Positions 43,701 through 53,720 of a stretch of 64,000 nucleotides of DNA are shown here, one piece after another. The translations under genes and the position numbers were made by a program. Every line of letters begins with the position of its first letter. The stretch's first letter is position 1. The DNA comes from Rugalucina vietnamica. Taxonomy: Eukaryota; Mollusca; Bivalvia; Lucinida; Lucinidae. The stretch is from positions 51,694,760 through 51,758,759 of the forward strand of contig OZ024873.1 of assembly GCA_964017185.1 (NCBI GenBank), given 5' to 3'. The notes beneath the pieces are model-generated. The model was not told where the DNA came from. It made no database searches and worked only from the letters and a program-made list of their open reading frames with translations.

Positions 43701-44039
43701 GCCTAACCTTTAAAGTTAAGACAGACAATCTCATGACAAAGATTAAACAAATTATACTTTCAAAATATGAAGACAAAACTTATAATTACCTCTTATAAAA
43801 ACCCAGTACTCAAATCACTAACCTTTTCTCATTTTCATCTCAAAAGCTGATGGTCTATTATTCATCATGCTTGGTGTTTCATATTTAATATCAAAATCTC
43901 CAAAGCTGGGTCCCGACTTGTTCTCGACGACTCGGATGCCATCCGACTCCATCATGGTACCCGGCTCCATCCCACTGCGCAGCATGTCCGGGTGGAGGGA
44001 GCCCATGATCAGACATCCTATCACAAACACGTGGACAAG
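37700..44039 (-). CDS. LAPTM4: LAPTM4-type lysosomal transmembrane protein, 6 exons (5' exon missing)
   Basis: LAPTM4 proteins are four-pass late-endosome/lysosome membrane proteins; PY motifs in their cytosolic tail recruit NEDD4-family ubiquitin ligases. Exons: 44039-43823, 42963-42887, 41649-41521, 40911-40816, 39086-38985, 37780-37700. All phases close to 702 nt (233 codons plus stop). Family blocks are MLVYGAIK, then RPGYLIPFFCLQVFDFCLSC, AYLIDMVWSCYKY, LLPPKYEEAM and SPPPYSAA at the end. The first exon found begins in phase 0 inside the first membrane span, so about 30-35 N-terminal residues and the ATG must lie on an upstream exon that I could not identify. LAPTM4A and LAPTM4B cannot be separated from this evidence. 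Confidence 0.93.
37797..38024 (+). repeat. Palindromic family A copy in LAPTM4 last intron
   Basis: Orientation A, begins 17 bp from the LAPTM4 last exon, so the polypyrimidine/branch area of that acceptor lies within the repeat. Stem shortened (CTTCGCAGTAGCTG). Confidence 0.85.
38312..38547 (-). repeat. Palindromic family A copy
   Basis: Orientation B, hairpin 38347-38412 with CTTCACAGT/AGTGCGAAG (partly unpaired). Confidence 0.86.
38928..38972 (+). repeat. Family C right-end fragment
   Basis: TGTTGAGCATGAAAAATG and TTTATAACCTGGGG only; 13 bp from LAPTM4 exon 38985-39086. Confidence 0.6.
38985..39086 (-). CDS. LAPTM4: LAPTM4 exon (end of TM4, tail)
   Basis: Encodes AYLIDMVWSCYKYLQLRNAN and REYTMDPDSE. 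The AYLI..VW.CYKY block is conserved in LAPTM4A and LAPTM4B. Acceptor ATTTTCAG, donor GTAAGA. Confidence 0.95.
39190..40145 (+). mobile_element. 5'-truncated LINE, 3' end
   Basis: Carries a reverse-transcriptase C-terminal ORF (39233-39745) and a 3' UTR ending in AATAAATCAATCAATTG. It lies in the LAPTM4 intron upstream of exon 38985-39086, in opposite orientation to the gene. Confidence 0.75.
39233..39745 (+). pseudogene. LINE reverse-transcriptase C-terminal fragment
   Basis: 170 codons without an ATG start: FLYRKQNFLNLHSKKLLVM, HFDYACSFWYPGL, then ...TLWNALPSNIKSVNSLTTFK at the end. SLIQCHFDYACSFWY is the post-catalytic thumb block of jockey/CR1-like reverse transcriptases. The YADD-containing catalytic part is missing. 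Confidence 0.85.
40536..40785 (-). repeat. Palindromic family B copy in LAPTM4 intron
   Basis: Reverse orientation, central palindrome 40606-40688 (GAACCGCCTCGAGGAGGCGGTTC). Confidence 0.82.
40816..40911 (-). CDS. LAPTM4: LAPTM4 exon (TM4)
   Basis: Encodes EKYPGMERLLNMDEDRLM then MLFIIVFVLALSIK, a membrane span. Phase 0 at both ends; acceptor TTTACAG, donor GTACGA. Confidence 0.92.
41341..41513 (-). repeat. Truncated family A copy
   Basis: Orientation B, right-hand part only; ends 8 bp from the LAPTM4 exon boundary at 41521. Confidence 0.72.
41521..41649 (-). CDS. LAPTM4: LAPTM4 exon (TM3)
   Basis: Encodes SRPGYLIPFFCLQVFDFCL, then SCLTVVGYMSYAPNIKLW and EQGM. It aligns with the family block WLIPFFCYRLFDFVLSCL. 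Acceptor ATTTCAG, donor GTGAGT, both phase 0. A decayed family A repeat abuts the donor side. Confidence 0.94.
41695..42125 (-). mobile_element. SINE family 2 copy split by a family C element
   Basis: Left part 41695-41814 (AATGTCCCTTTAAAGATTAT, AGAAAAACCACCTAGCACAC), right part 42058-42125 (AGAACTTGGCTTGTCTC, CTCAAACCCACACCAGACAC). Confidence 0.75.
41815..42057 (+). repeat. Palindromic family C copy inside a SINE
   Basis: Inserted between CACCCGCTAGCAGG and CCCAGAACTTGGC of a tRNA-type SINE; central palindrome 41884-41930. Confidence 0.85.
42355..42619 (-). mobile_element. tRNA-type SINE (family 2)
   Basis: Minus-strand head GGCAGAGTGGTTAAGAGC, with B box GGTTCGAGCCCC ~75 nt later (class II tRNA-like spacing). 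The body carries GGTGGTTTTTCTCGGGGG and the tail is A-rich. Lies between LAPTM4 exons. Confidence 0.8.
42725..42905 (-). repeat. Tandem array of LAPTM4 exon 3' end plus 5' splice site (5 copies)
   Basis: The segment TTGGTCTA(C/T)GGAGCAATTAAG followed by GTAG(G/A) and a few intron bases is repeated head-to-tail. Exon-end equivalents are at 42887, 42850, 42809, 42772 and 42728, so the spacings are 37, 41, 37 and 44 bp. Each copy keeps the seven terminal codons and a usable GT donor. Reading through the first donor gives VGEVN then a stop in the next copy, so only the most upstream donor keeps LVYGAIK-SRPGYLIP. The architecture is the same as in AGBL5 exon 7. Confidence 0.95.
42887..42963 (-). 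CDS. LAPTM4: LAPTM4 exon (TM2; parent of the donor array)
   Basis: Encodes EDMCLAFALVLCTFLVAL then MLVYGAIK. The LVYGAI block is diagnostic of the family. Acceptor ATTTCAG. The donor AATTAAG|GTAGGT is the first of five tandem copies. Confidence 0.93.
42981..43219 (+). repeat. Palindromic family C copy in LAPTM4 intron
   Basis: Full length; CAACAATTGTTG at its centre. It begins 18 bp upstream (on the gene strand) of the LAPTM4 exon at 42963. Confidence 0.85.
43388..43630 (-). mobile_element. tRNA-type SINE (family 2)
   Basis: Same head, body and A-rich tail as the copy at 42355, with CAACTTT on both sides as a short target duplication. Confidence 0.78.
43823..44039 (-). CDS. LAPTM4: LAPTM4 exon (TM1 and luminal loop)
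   Basis: Encodes LVHVFVIGCLIMGSLHPDML, then a polar loop ending FEMKMRK plus one base. The hydrophobic start fits the end of TM1. Acceptor TCTTTTCAG, donor GTTAGT, phase 0 in and phase 1 out. A palindromic family A copy lies 30 bp upstream of the acceptor. Confidence 0.85.
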
Positions 44040-44068
44040 CTGAAAAGAAAATACAAAGAATGAGGATT

Positions 44069-44290
44069 TGAGCCGCCTCGTGGGGGTTTCCGAACAGGTC
44101 TGACATAAACCGGCCTGTACAGTCACAGAAAAGAGCTAGGATCTTGAAATTTCGGATTTAAGTAGAAGAGGAACTATACTATCCGAGTAGCGAAAACAAA
44201 GGCACTGATCAGCTTCGCGGTTATCGCGAAGCTGATCTGCGTCTTTGTTTTCGCATATGCAAATTGTTGGTTTTCCCATGAGGCAGCTCA
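44069..44290 (+). repeat. Palindromic family A copy
   Basis: Orientation A, small deletion near the left end, hairpin 44191-44255 (CTTCGCGGT/ATCGCGAAG). Confidence 0.86.
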
Positions 44291-44296
44291 TTTATT

Positions 44297-44449
44297 ACTA
44301 AAACATGCCCATACAATATATACAGAGATTTTTTTAGCCATAAAAGTTCAAAATTTCAATGGGAAAAAAATGAATATATTTTTAATATGTTTGCTCAAAA
44401 CATTGATTGTGGGTACACGTTAGAACCGCTTCAGCGTTTTGGATCAAAA
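44297..44449 (+). repeat. Family B copy truncated by the Helentron-like element
   Basis: Left half AAAACATGCCCATACAATA to GGGTACACGTTAGAACCGC, a short remnant of the right arm, then the CCAGAGGACC junction. Confidence 0.72.
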
Positions 44450-45310
44450 TTTTGAACCAGAGGACCAATGGTCCTGTAAACGCTCACCTGAGATATGCTG
44501 TATATACCAATAAACATGTTTGAATATTATGGAAAATAGCCCCAGTATAGGGGCACATGAAGCGCTGGGGATATTTTTTTTCTTCAGAATAATCAATATC
44601 GAGTCCATTTGCCAATTTCCTACAAGTTTTTCCCTTCAAATGACATTTTAACAGTTTACCCATTCAAATGCATAGGCAATCCATGTTGACCTTGTCTTAA
44701 AATAGGTCATGGTCATCACAGGGTCGTTACTTATATATACATTACAGTAGTACTTGATTCATCGATGCTTCATACTAAGTTTCTTTGAAATCGGTTTACC
44801 GGTTCTGGAGAAGAAGATTTTTAAAGGTTATATGAGCCCCTGGGTTCCTTTTTTTTCAGAATCATTAATATTCAGTCCTACTGCTCATTTTCTGCAAGAC
44901 TTTCACTTTAAATGACGTTTTAAAAGTTTTCCCAATTCAAATGCATTGGCGACCTATGTTGACCTTGCCATGAAATAGGTCAAGGTCATCACGGGGTCAT
45001 GATATATATATACATTGAAGTACTTGAGTCATCCATACTTCATGCCAAGCTTCGTTGAAATCGGTTCACTGGTTCTGGAGAAGATTTTTAAATGTTTTTT
45101 ACCATATATGGGAGGGGCGGCCATCTTGGTCATGTGACCTGGATAATTTATATACACATTGGTTCCCCCTTCCTATAGATGCTTCATTATCATATAAAAT
45201 TTGGCTTTGTTTGGCCAAGCGGTTTCAGAGGAGAAGATCTTTGAAACTGTGGATGGGCGACGGACAGAATGGCCATCTTATAAGCTCACCTTCAGCTCAG
45301 GTGAGCTAAT
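44450..45310 (-). mobile_element. Non-autonomous Helentron-like element (HINE type)
   Basis: The minus-strand 3' end (44450-44490) shares CCAGAGGACCAA.GGTCCTG and CGCTCACCTGAG with the end of the Helentron at 58350, including the AGGACC/GGTCCT hairpin. The minus-strand 5' end (45282-45306) is a GCTCACCTGAGC palindrome, the matching subterminal inverted repeat. The interior holds two diverged repeats of about 300 bp (44580-44860, 44865-45090) with the bivalve-like motif GAAATCGGTT.ACNGGTTCTGGAGAAGA. It truncates a family B element at 44449. Confidence 0.7.
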
Positions 45311-45658
45311 AATGTGCAGTGTATTGTCGTTAACACAGTGCTATGTATTGGTCTAGTTCCAATATTACAGAACTATTTTTTATGATGTTCTGGTAAAAAG
45401 TCAATTCTGCTCTGAAGTGCCACCTCTTGAATGATTGAGATAGTAATGTTTCAGTAAAACAAAGACTCCCTGCCCTTCCCTGAGGCTTGAGGTCAATGTC
45501 TGGTATGGTCCAATATGCATTTTGACCCATTTTAAATAGCAAATTTGTTCCTAGCCTAGCTGCCCATAAAGTTGTTGCTTGAATAAAACAAGTATTTAAA
45601 AATACTAAACAGGCGAGGTATGACACTAATATTGCCCGTGTCTAGCAAAAAAGACAAA

Positions 45659-45716
45659 TGAGCCGCCTCATGAGAAAACAAACTTTTTTTAAAAGGTCCG
45701 ACACAAACCAGATCTG
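45659..45716 (+). repeat. Family A left-end fragment
   Basis: Orientation A, TGAGCCGCCTCATGAGAAAA to GACACAAACCAG only. Confidence 0.65.
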
Positions 45717-46734
45717 GATCATCTCGGCAAATCGCGATCTAAATTATTGCGTATACACGCGACATTTAATTCTCCTTATCAAGGGTAATCACTCCAAACC
45801 AATAATTCTGACTAAATAATGAAACGAATTGAGACGAAAGAATGAAACGAATCGGAAATGGCTGATCGCCAGGGGTCCAGTTACTGGGCTCTACGGCGAA
45901 AAATATCGCCGAAAGTTGTGAGATTTCGCCTTATGTAACCTTGAAAGAGAAGTCGACTTTATTTTTTCAGATTTCAAAAGTTTACTTTCGATTTTGATCA
46001 CAGTGATTCACTTGTTCGATTGTTTACAGCTCTCGAATAACGCCAGTTTTCGCCTCTCGGTTGCCCACGGTGACACAGCTGATTGTCAAGTGACATGATT
46101 AAACAGATTACCTTTATTGATTAATCCCTGTGCAATTATCGGATAATTGCCTCAATAAACAACACATGCACCTTTAATCATAATTTCACGCCGACATGTA
46201 TACAAGTGTCAGCCGATTCTTCACCAATGCTGATTCACTGATTGGCTAATTAGCGTCACGTGTCGAAAGCAACTTTGACAAGGGGCGGTTCAGAGGGCGG
46301 AGTCATAAATTACCGACAAGAAGACACGCTACTGTGATTTAATAACTGCAAATTATCTATTGTTAGCCTTTGAACTAGACTTTGGGAGAATTGGTCGCCT
46401 TGAAACTGTTTCGTTTTTATGAGCAAAATATGTTACAACTATCTATTAGCTGCATTTTTAACATTCAATAGGCATGTAATTGTGTTTCCTTGCAAAAATC
46501 CTGATTTAAATGCATTTTCCAGGCTTAAATTGCCGAATTGACGCTGTATTTTTACGTTGAATTTTTGGCTGCCATAAACGTTATTGTTATTGTATATTAT
46601 CCTCCTTTAGTGGCACAACTCAAACTGGAGTCTTCTCCATAGAGACTTACTTACAGGGACTAGTATGATAATAATGCCTCACCCATCACTATATTTACAC
46701 TCAACTCATAGATGTTGACCCCTCCCTCTCCTCT
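45717..46734. other. Unassigned DNA upstream of LAPTM4
   Basis: Higher in CpG than its surroundings (GGCGAAAAATATCGCCG, CACGCCGACATG). It could hold the LAPTM4 promoter or first exon, but no family-like N-terminal peptide was visible. Confidence 0.35.
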
Positions 46735-46791
46735 CTCCCCCCCCCCTACCCTACCCACCCACCCACCCACCCATCAAAAAAAAAAAAAATG
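46735..46791 (+). repeat. C-rich and (CCCA)n tract with A-run
   Basis: Low-complexity CTCCCCCCC, (CCCA)n and a 13-nt A-run. Confidence 0.85.
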
Positions 46792-47640
46792 ATTTAATGG
46801 GCTACAAGAATAAACACAACTGGTATAAATGTTACTTGGGCCACTGGAACTTAATTAAATCTAAAGGAAGTGAGTGTCCAGTACTGAAAGGGGCCATCGA
46901 TCTTTATCGATGGGTAGTCAGTACCTTAATTAATTTTTTAGCCTATAGGGTATTTACGCACCCCTTTTTCATTCAATTGCGTATCTGGAATTTTAATTGG
47001 GTAAGTTCAATTCCGTTACGCACTCTATTTTCAATCAATTGGGTAAAATGGAAAACAATTTGGTAAAAATGATGTTCGAGGTGTACTTTCCTTATTTTCT
47101 TCTACTTTCGCTTTTGCATAGCATAAAATAAAAGGGAAACATTGATTGGTTGAGAGAATTAAGTAAAATCGCAGTCAACCAACGAAAAAACAGAAAAGAA
47201 ATGGCTCCCAATCGATCGATTTGCGCATGTCCAATGACATTTTTGTTTAATGTAGACGGCGTAAGCCGTTGTGCGGCGCACACCGATAAAAACCGGTACG
47301 CAATTGATTTTTCCGGTATTGCGTATCGGCGATTTCTTTTGCGTTTTCTTACGCTACCAGATCGATTTTAATTGCGTTTTTTCATATTTTAATTGGGTAA
47401 TTTAGAGATCAAAATGATGTAAAAATGGTTAGTAGAAAAATTTTGTGTTTCTTTAGGCAGATGGTTGAAATCCTAGTTCGTTTTGCAAAATTTTCGTCTG
47501 CATATCTCTGTAGTTTCCCTACACGTGGTCTGATCAAATCTGAAAAAAGCCAAGCCGAATCGTCGAAAACCAGGCTAAATGATAGCAATCGTATAAGCTT
47601 TCTATGGTGCAGAACCGCGATAAAATCGTCTCATTTCTAT
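46792..47640. other. Region with recurrent AATTGGGTAA/AATTGCGTA motif
   Basis: AATT(G/C)(G/C)GTA-type motifs recur about ten times at 46970-47060 and 47290-47410 around a 200-bp core. This is the layout of subterminal repeats of a decayed DNA element; its ends were not defined. Confidence 0.4.
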
Positions 47641-47734
47641 TGAAATATGGAACCTCCTGTAATGCCAGTAAATGGCAGTGTCACGCATCTGCACGATAAT
47701 TTCGATCGCAATTTTCCCAGTTTCCAAGATGATC

Positions 47735-47906
47735 CAGACCTGCAAACCAAGCTGTACAAGCACAGAATAAGGATAGAGGCTAGAAATTTTAGATTTATAA
47801 AGTAGAGAAATTGTACTATCCATGCAGCGAAAACAAAGGCGAAGCTGATCTCCGCCTTTGTTTTCCACGAATATGCAAAATATTTGTTTTCTCATGTTGC
47901 AGCTCA
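47735..47906 (+). repeat. Truncated family A copy
   Basis: Orientation A; starts at CAGACCTGCAAACC, with a collapsed hairpin (AAAGGCGAAGCTGATCTCCG). Confidence 0.75.
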
Positions 47907-48235
47907 AATTTTGTCAACAGAAAACGTCAACATTGACAACAAATGATTTTACCAGATGCCAGAGACCAAGGATCACAGTTCCCACTCTGACATGACAACA
48001 CAAACAGCATTTAAATGCCTTCGAATCCTCTGAATCGTATTTTGACCTCATTTTCGAGGTTAATTTTGCGAATTTCAACAACTAATTGTTTATTTCGATT
48101 TTCTCTTCCTCTCGGATGATTATGTATTTCCGGTTGCTTGGTTCCCCGCTTGAAATAAAGTGCCGAACCGAAAATTGATTATTTTTATGTAATATCGGTC
48201 CAATATTCAGATATTAGGATCCTTCCTAAGCGCTG

Positions 48236-48285
48236 GCCTCTGGTGCTAGAGGTCCCGGGTTCGATCCCCGCCGGTAGACTCAAAC
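48236..48285 (+). other. tRNA-like B-box remnant
   Basis: GTCCCGGGTTCGATCCCCGCC resembles a tRNA T-arm; upstream TAAGCGCTGG could be a decayed A box. Probably a SINE head remnant. Confidence 0.4.
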
Positions 48286-48369
48286 CTTCAGCTGTTATTT
48301 ACAATCTCCATGCATGTTTACACAAAAGCATTCCGAATGTGTCATACGTAGTGGAGTGAGGTTCAGCAA

Positions 48370-48634
48370 CTACTAAGTTTTTGTATAAGCTACACAGTGT
48401 GAACTCACGTGGTATTGTATACTATACATACAAACTGATAAATGATCTGTGACACACCCTGTAATTAATTGAGATCGAAGTTGAGGTTAGATTCTCGAGT
48501 TTTCTCCTACAGCGTTTCTTCTACTGACTGATAGATAGGTGCAGTCAATGCAAAAATTGAACATTTATAGAAAGAAAGTAACATAAGAAATCCCGGTTAT
48601 TTCGTTTTCGCAAGTTTACACTTCAATGTTATTG
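48370..48634 (-). repeat. Palindrome arm paired with 54442-54790
   Basis: Reverse-complementary, with moderate divergence, to 54442-54790. Before the 5.6-kb segment was acquired the two arms would have met near the TGATAAAAGTAC sequence. Confidence 0.75.
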
Positions 48635-48800
48635 TGATAAAAGTACTATATGTCCATGGGGCAGAAGTGTTTGCGAAAACGAAATAACCTGGATTCCTTA
48701 TGTTACTTTCATTCAGTAAATGTTCAATTTCTGCATTGACTGCACCTATCCATTTCATCTATCAGTCAGTAGAGTAAACGCTATAGGAGAAAACTCGAAT
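48635..48800 (+). repeat. 166-bp direct repeat, left copy
   Basis: Identical by eye, base for base, to 54442-54607. It is also the right half of a palindrome whose left half is 48484-48630 (inverted and diverged). It abuts the left TIR of the 5.6-kb segment. Confidence 0.9.
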
Positions 48801-49423
48801 AACATGGGTGGGTATAAAACGCAGTAGTTATACGCAGCTGTAATAGTTATATAGGAAAACGCAGCTGCAAAGAAAAAGAAGGTTACGCAGCTTATTGAAG
48901 AAAGAGTATTAATTTAAACGCAGAAGTTTATTGCAGCTATATAATATTATAATAAAAATAATGTGCGACTTGAATTTCTGTAAATAACATGTATGAATTC
49001 GATGAAAATATAAAATAGAATGTATTTTAGCCCTGAAATCAATATTTCCTTGCATAATTGATAACAGGTATGACGGAAAAGTTTATAATTCGTGTCTGCC
49101 AATTAGTGATCATGGGTTTTGTTCTGATTGCAGAAGTGTGTCAACTGCTTACTTTTATGATGCGAGGTTTTTTGGGCGGTGATTCTTATGAGTACCATTA
49201 TAAGGGCAGCGGCCAATGTCGATTGGCAATACAACATTTCTGGCGGCCATCCAGTTTGCAGAACCTACGAACAACAAAGACACAGAGCAACATGCACAAT
49301 GACCTACACTAAGATTAAAGCTTGAGAAGTCGTGAATACGCATATCCATCTGAGCATATGCGAATAATGTACATGGGATTGAAGTAATAACACGAACATA
49401 CAGACAAGTCTTGCTTCAGTTTT

Positions 49424-49431
49424 TTTTTCTT

Positions 49432-49483
<52 letters not shown>
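49424..49483 (+). repeat. Long T-tract
   Basis: About 60 nt, almost pure T, possibly the poly(A) tail of a minus-strand retrocopy; no source sequence recognised beside it. Confidence 0.9.
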
Positions 49484-49484
<1 letters not shown>

Positions 49485-50939
49485 ACAACTCTTGCTTCTT
49501 TTTTTTTTCTTTACAATATTTTATTTTTTAATTTTTATTTTTATATTTATAACTTTATATTTCGTGATGATAAACGAAAACCTCTTTTCCTGCATAGCAT
49601 GCCTATCATCCATACATTTACATGCTCAATGTTTCTTTCAATAAGGTCACAATGATGAGACAATTTCATAAATATTTTTTGTCAAACATATGTTATTCGC
49701 CGGTGCGTGTTAATTTTCACTTTTCTTGACCGGCAGTGCAAAAGGGTCACAAATGATGAGACAATTTCATAAAGATTTTTTTCTCGAAGATATGCTATTC
49801 GCTGAAGCAAATGCATACATGGTTCAATGTTAAAGTAACATAAATTTTGCATCGCTTTCCTTGTTCTCTTCAACTTACAATAACTTGAGCGGTTGGTATC
49901 TTTTTAGTTAAGCAGAAGGTACGCAGACACATTTTCTTATAACATTTTCTTCTGCACTTTTCTGACCACTTTTTCTGACAAATCCTTGATAAGCGATTGC
50001 ATATACTGGAGATAAACCTTATAAACCGTAAATCACAATTTTAAAAATTTATTAGCCATGCCCGATTAAAATGGGATTTGAAACGATATAAAGCACTGTT
50101 TAACATTTCAAATACATGTAACCCAAAGAGTACTGACAGGTGATTCATTTCTGAGAATTACCCTTTTACGTTCGTGACGACATAAGTCGTTACCTGTAGA
50201 ATCGGGCGAAAGGTGCCATTTAAAAAATATAACACAACAAGACAGTGTTTTTGGTCGCAGTGCAATACACAATGGTTTAAAATGTACCTTTCTCTCCCCA
50301 AAAGTGCTAGCTTAGTGGCGGGGCATGTGCGCATTTCCCGTTACCCATGGAAACAATTGTGCCTTGTAAAACTTATTCTTTGATATTCGTACTTTATCAT
50401 GCACAAGGTATAAGTAATGGAAATAAAGGCACGGCCGAATATTAACTGAAACGAAATCGTGACCAGCAAGGTTTTCCGTAGAAGCGCAAATATAACTAAA
50501 ACTGCAATACGCACTTAACATGCGACCAGTTGAGCCAGTGATCTATAATACAAAACATCTACTGTCCCTGGTTGAGCGCTATACAACCACTCTGCTCGTC
50601 TATGATCTCATATATATGATACGCCGGAAAATATAGCTGGCACAACCATTTATTCTACTCTAAATGTCAATGACGGGATACGTCCAAATCTCCGAGAATG
50701 ATGTTTTAGCGCAAACTAACTTTAGTTGAAAAACAGTTTGCTCTTGAACGTGTCATAGCCGCGTAATCGTAAAATTTGCTTAAATTTATGAAATTTAACA
50801 TTGCGCAAACATGCCAGTTAGGTTGTAAAAACATGTTGCACGGAAACAAAAAAGAAATTGTAACACCATGCATGCTTGTTTCCTTTTCGAGATTAGAAGT
50901 ATTTTGTGTTATGTTGCAGATATCTTATCTTGTTATAAA

Positions 50940-51010
50940 CTAAAAGGGCCCCAAGGAAGATTGGAGCTAACCAATTGGGCCACCCTCTTTAAATAAAGAA
51001 TTCACTTACT
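50940..51010 (+). repeat. LINE 3' tail remnant
   Basis: GGGCCCCAAGGAAGATTGG, then AATTGGGCCACCCTCTTTAA and ATAAAGAA, the form of many invertebrate LINE 3' ends. No coding part next to it. Confidence 0.45.
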
Positions 51011-52549
51011 TAAAATATTTGATAATCTAATTAATGACACGCGCTAACAGAGATTAATTCAACAATTGAACAGTAGCCGATTGTTTTAACACCTCGCAAA
51101 CAGACATGTGACTGATGATTCGATTACTGCACGGTAACCTGACACGCGTTTTCACACCTATTCGTATTGCTCAGTCACATGACCTTAATATACAAACGAT
51201 TCTCAATACACAAAATTGTTGCTTTCTTCTTTCTCTCCATTTAATGATATACACCTATAGAATTCTTAGAGCAAGAAATAAAAACGACCGATTTCCATAT
51301 TTCACCACGTGCTTGACACTTTGTAGTTTTTATCAGAGACATTGCCCGTCTCTAGAATATTGCACGCCACATATCAATATTATGATCAGTAAGAAAGAGC
51401 CAAACGTCATAAAATAAATGCCCTCTTGCCTTCCATCACATCTGCACTTCAAGTTTTTAAGACCTCTGAAGATCATAATTTTGTACATTGTTTCTTTCAG
51501 TAAAATTTTTGCGTAAAATCTGAACCCCACACTCTCACACTGTATAGAAAATTCTAACAGGAAAATTGTAAGCTTGGACTGCAGAACTTGAAAAGAGTAA
51601 TTTCGTTTTTAATCAATGTATTCAAAAGAAAAAAGAAAACATTGCCAAAAATAATGCAACAGCGTTTCTGTCCGTCAGACCGGCGACTATGTTGCGCCCT
51701 CGCGCAACCCGTCTCCCCACCCATACATGCGTATTGCATACATGTAAATAACTAAATGTGTATCATCTACCTCATATCCTTCTGTTCTCCTCGGAGGTTA
51801 AGAAGTATTGAAGTATTGGAAGAAAGAAATATTTGATAAATAATACGCTTAACTTATAAGCGCCACTTTGGCAGATCTAAATACTCAGCTACTAACTAAA
51901 TTTGTTAACACATTCTCTTGAAATGGAAAGCATTAATACAAATACAAACTTCTTTTCGCTATATAAAATCCTTTTCTAGAAACGCCAGTCATTTTCTTAT
52001 TTTAGGGTAAGATGAAAAGGAGTCCTTTGTGCTATTTAGGATTACCGCACAGGACATCATTCATTCATTCATTCGTTTGTTTTTTTCTTATTTTTTTTTT
52101 TGTTATTAATTTTTCTAACGCTCACTAGCATGTGCTGATATATGTTGAACACCAGAAGGCTAAATGTCCAAGTGTTTAATAGGCATGTACATGTACCTAA
52201 TAGACATGCTTTATATCCATGATCAAATATAATGATTATTATAATTGTATGAACATTACCAAACTACACCAAAGAGCCGTCTGTACATCATCTAAAATGG
52301 GGGACAGACTAAAACGCTGAATTTTCTGCTGAATTCAGCAAGTGACTGATCAGCAGAAATATACTAAAACGCTGAAATACTGAAATACTGAAATGCTGAT
52401 TTTTTGTTCGTTGTCAATTTTTTGATTCATCAGGATGTTTATCATGATTTATTTGTTTGTTCTTGATGATTCATTGACTAGTTAGAGATTCACCACGAGG
52501 ACCGATTATGGTTTGTAATACATAAGAAGTATTCAGAATGTTGTGTTTT

Positions 52550-53720
52550 GGTAAGAACAAGAACAAGAACTTTATTTACCTCGTCATAGGTTAGTGGAGG
52601 TCGAGGCCATCCTGCCACTAACCTTACAAACTAATCTAATACTACTTGCAGTAGGTCAGTTCTGACCCATGAGCAAATAATCATAATACACATGTGAAAT
52701 GAAAGCATTATGGCGGACAGCGTGCAAAACATGAATACTTTATATACAAAACATTTTACAAAGACTGTAAGCTCATTTTGACAATATTTGCGACATATAC
52801 AATCCTTACATATTTTAAACACATATATATGTATGTATATAATTACCAGGCATTACTAATATTGTACTGGTGAAGATATTTTTATCCAATCAAAGCTGGG
52901 CTGAACAGTGACCTTATTTCAAAATAAGGACACTGCACAGTCAACAGCCGATTATAGCAACCATAATATTATATCTAATGTAAACCAAGGCATCGTCTTG
53001 CCGAAACGAAACACAAGACGATGTTTAGGTTCCATTAGAGATTAAAATTTGATATTTCATCATTGTTAAAATTTGCTCATGTTAACTGAATATATAATAC
53101 GATTACATAATTCTGTTCTATATTTATACTTAAACTTTACATTTATTCTCAATTTCTTCGTAAAGAGGCTTGTGTTCGTTTTTCGAAACTTTTGTAGATA
53201 TAATTACCCAATTTCGTGAGTGTACTTTTATTTGAGGATTGAAACAATTCAATAAGTTTAAACATACTATATCTACGTCGATAATACGGTTTTATAAAAA
53301 GTTGTCTTTCGTCTTTATATAGATCACATTCAAAAATAAAATGAAATTCGTCCTCTACAATATTGCAAGTTGGGCATAAGCGGTTTCCTCTTGGAATACG
53401 ATTAGGTCTGTTCCAGCGGCCAGATTCAATATGTAAGCGATGAGAAGATACTCTGAGTTTTGATATAGCATTTCGAAATCTTTTGTTCCTAACTTTTTCT
53501 AAATATGACTGGAATTCAAAAATACATATTTCTTTGTAAAACGATGCCCTACTAGATTCGTTTAAACGTCTGTGCCAATTTTGTATAAAATGATCTTTAA
53601 CCCTCTGCCAAAAAATGGTTAAAAATAGTTTTTTGTCACCAACTCCTTGTGCTTGCCACACATGAAAGAACCCCAGATTAGAAAGCATATTTTTTACGTG
53701 TTTTTAGAACTGACATATCG
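52550..53720 (-). mobile_element. 5'-truncated LINE inside the 1.9-kb TIR element
   Basis: Minus-strand ORF tail followed by a 3' UTR that ends with AAATAAAG and a (TTCTTG)n tail at 52551-52575. It must have inserted after or together with formation of the TIR element. Confidence 0.75.
53149..53688 (-). pseudogene. LINE ORF2 C-terminus with RT-associated zinc knuckle
   Basis: 179 codons: QNWHRRLNESSRASFYKE, RFRNAISKLRVSSHRLHIES, GRWNRPNRIPRGNRLCPTC and DEFHFIFECDLYKDERQLF. The CPxC...H...C pattern after SSHRL.IE.GRW is the zf-RVT domain C-terminal to many LINE reverse transcriptases. The RT core is absent. Confidence 0.8.

Larger units (their letters stand above)
48901..52290. other. Interior of the 5.6-kb segment, unassigned
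   Basis: Only short ORFs. One at 49058-49312 (MTEKFIIRVCQLVIMGFVLI) has a hydrophobic start but no family match that I recognise. Confidence 0.4.

Noticed and set aside
46797..47371. Overlapping short ORFs with basic, Trp-rich text as a transposase
   Set aside because: No catalytic motif; generated by the recurrent AATTGGGTAA-type motifs.
49058..49312. 84-codon ORF starting MTEKFIIRVCQLV as a membrane protein gene, and the overlapping minus-strand frame as the missing LAPTM4 first exon
   Set aside because: No recognisable family motif. The minus-strand frame lacks the Cys-rich RTG block expected of LAPTM4, and the region lies inside a transposon-like segment.
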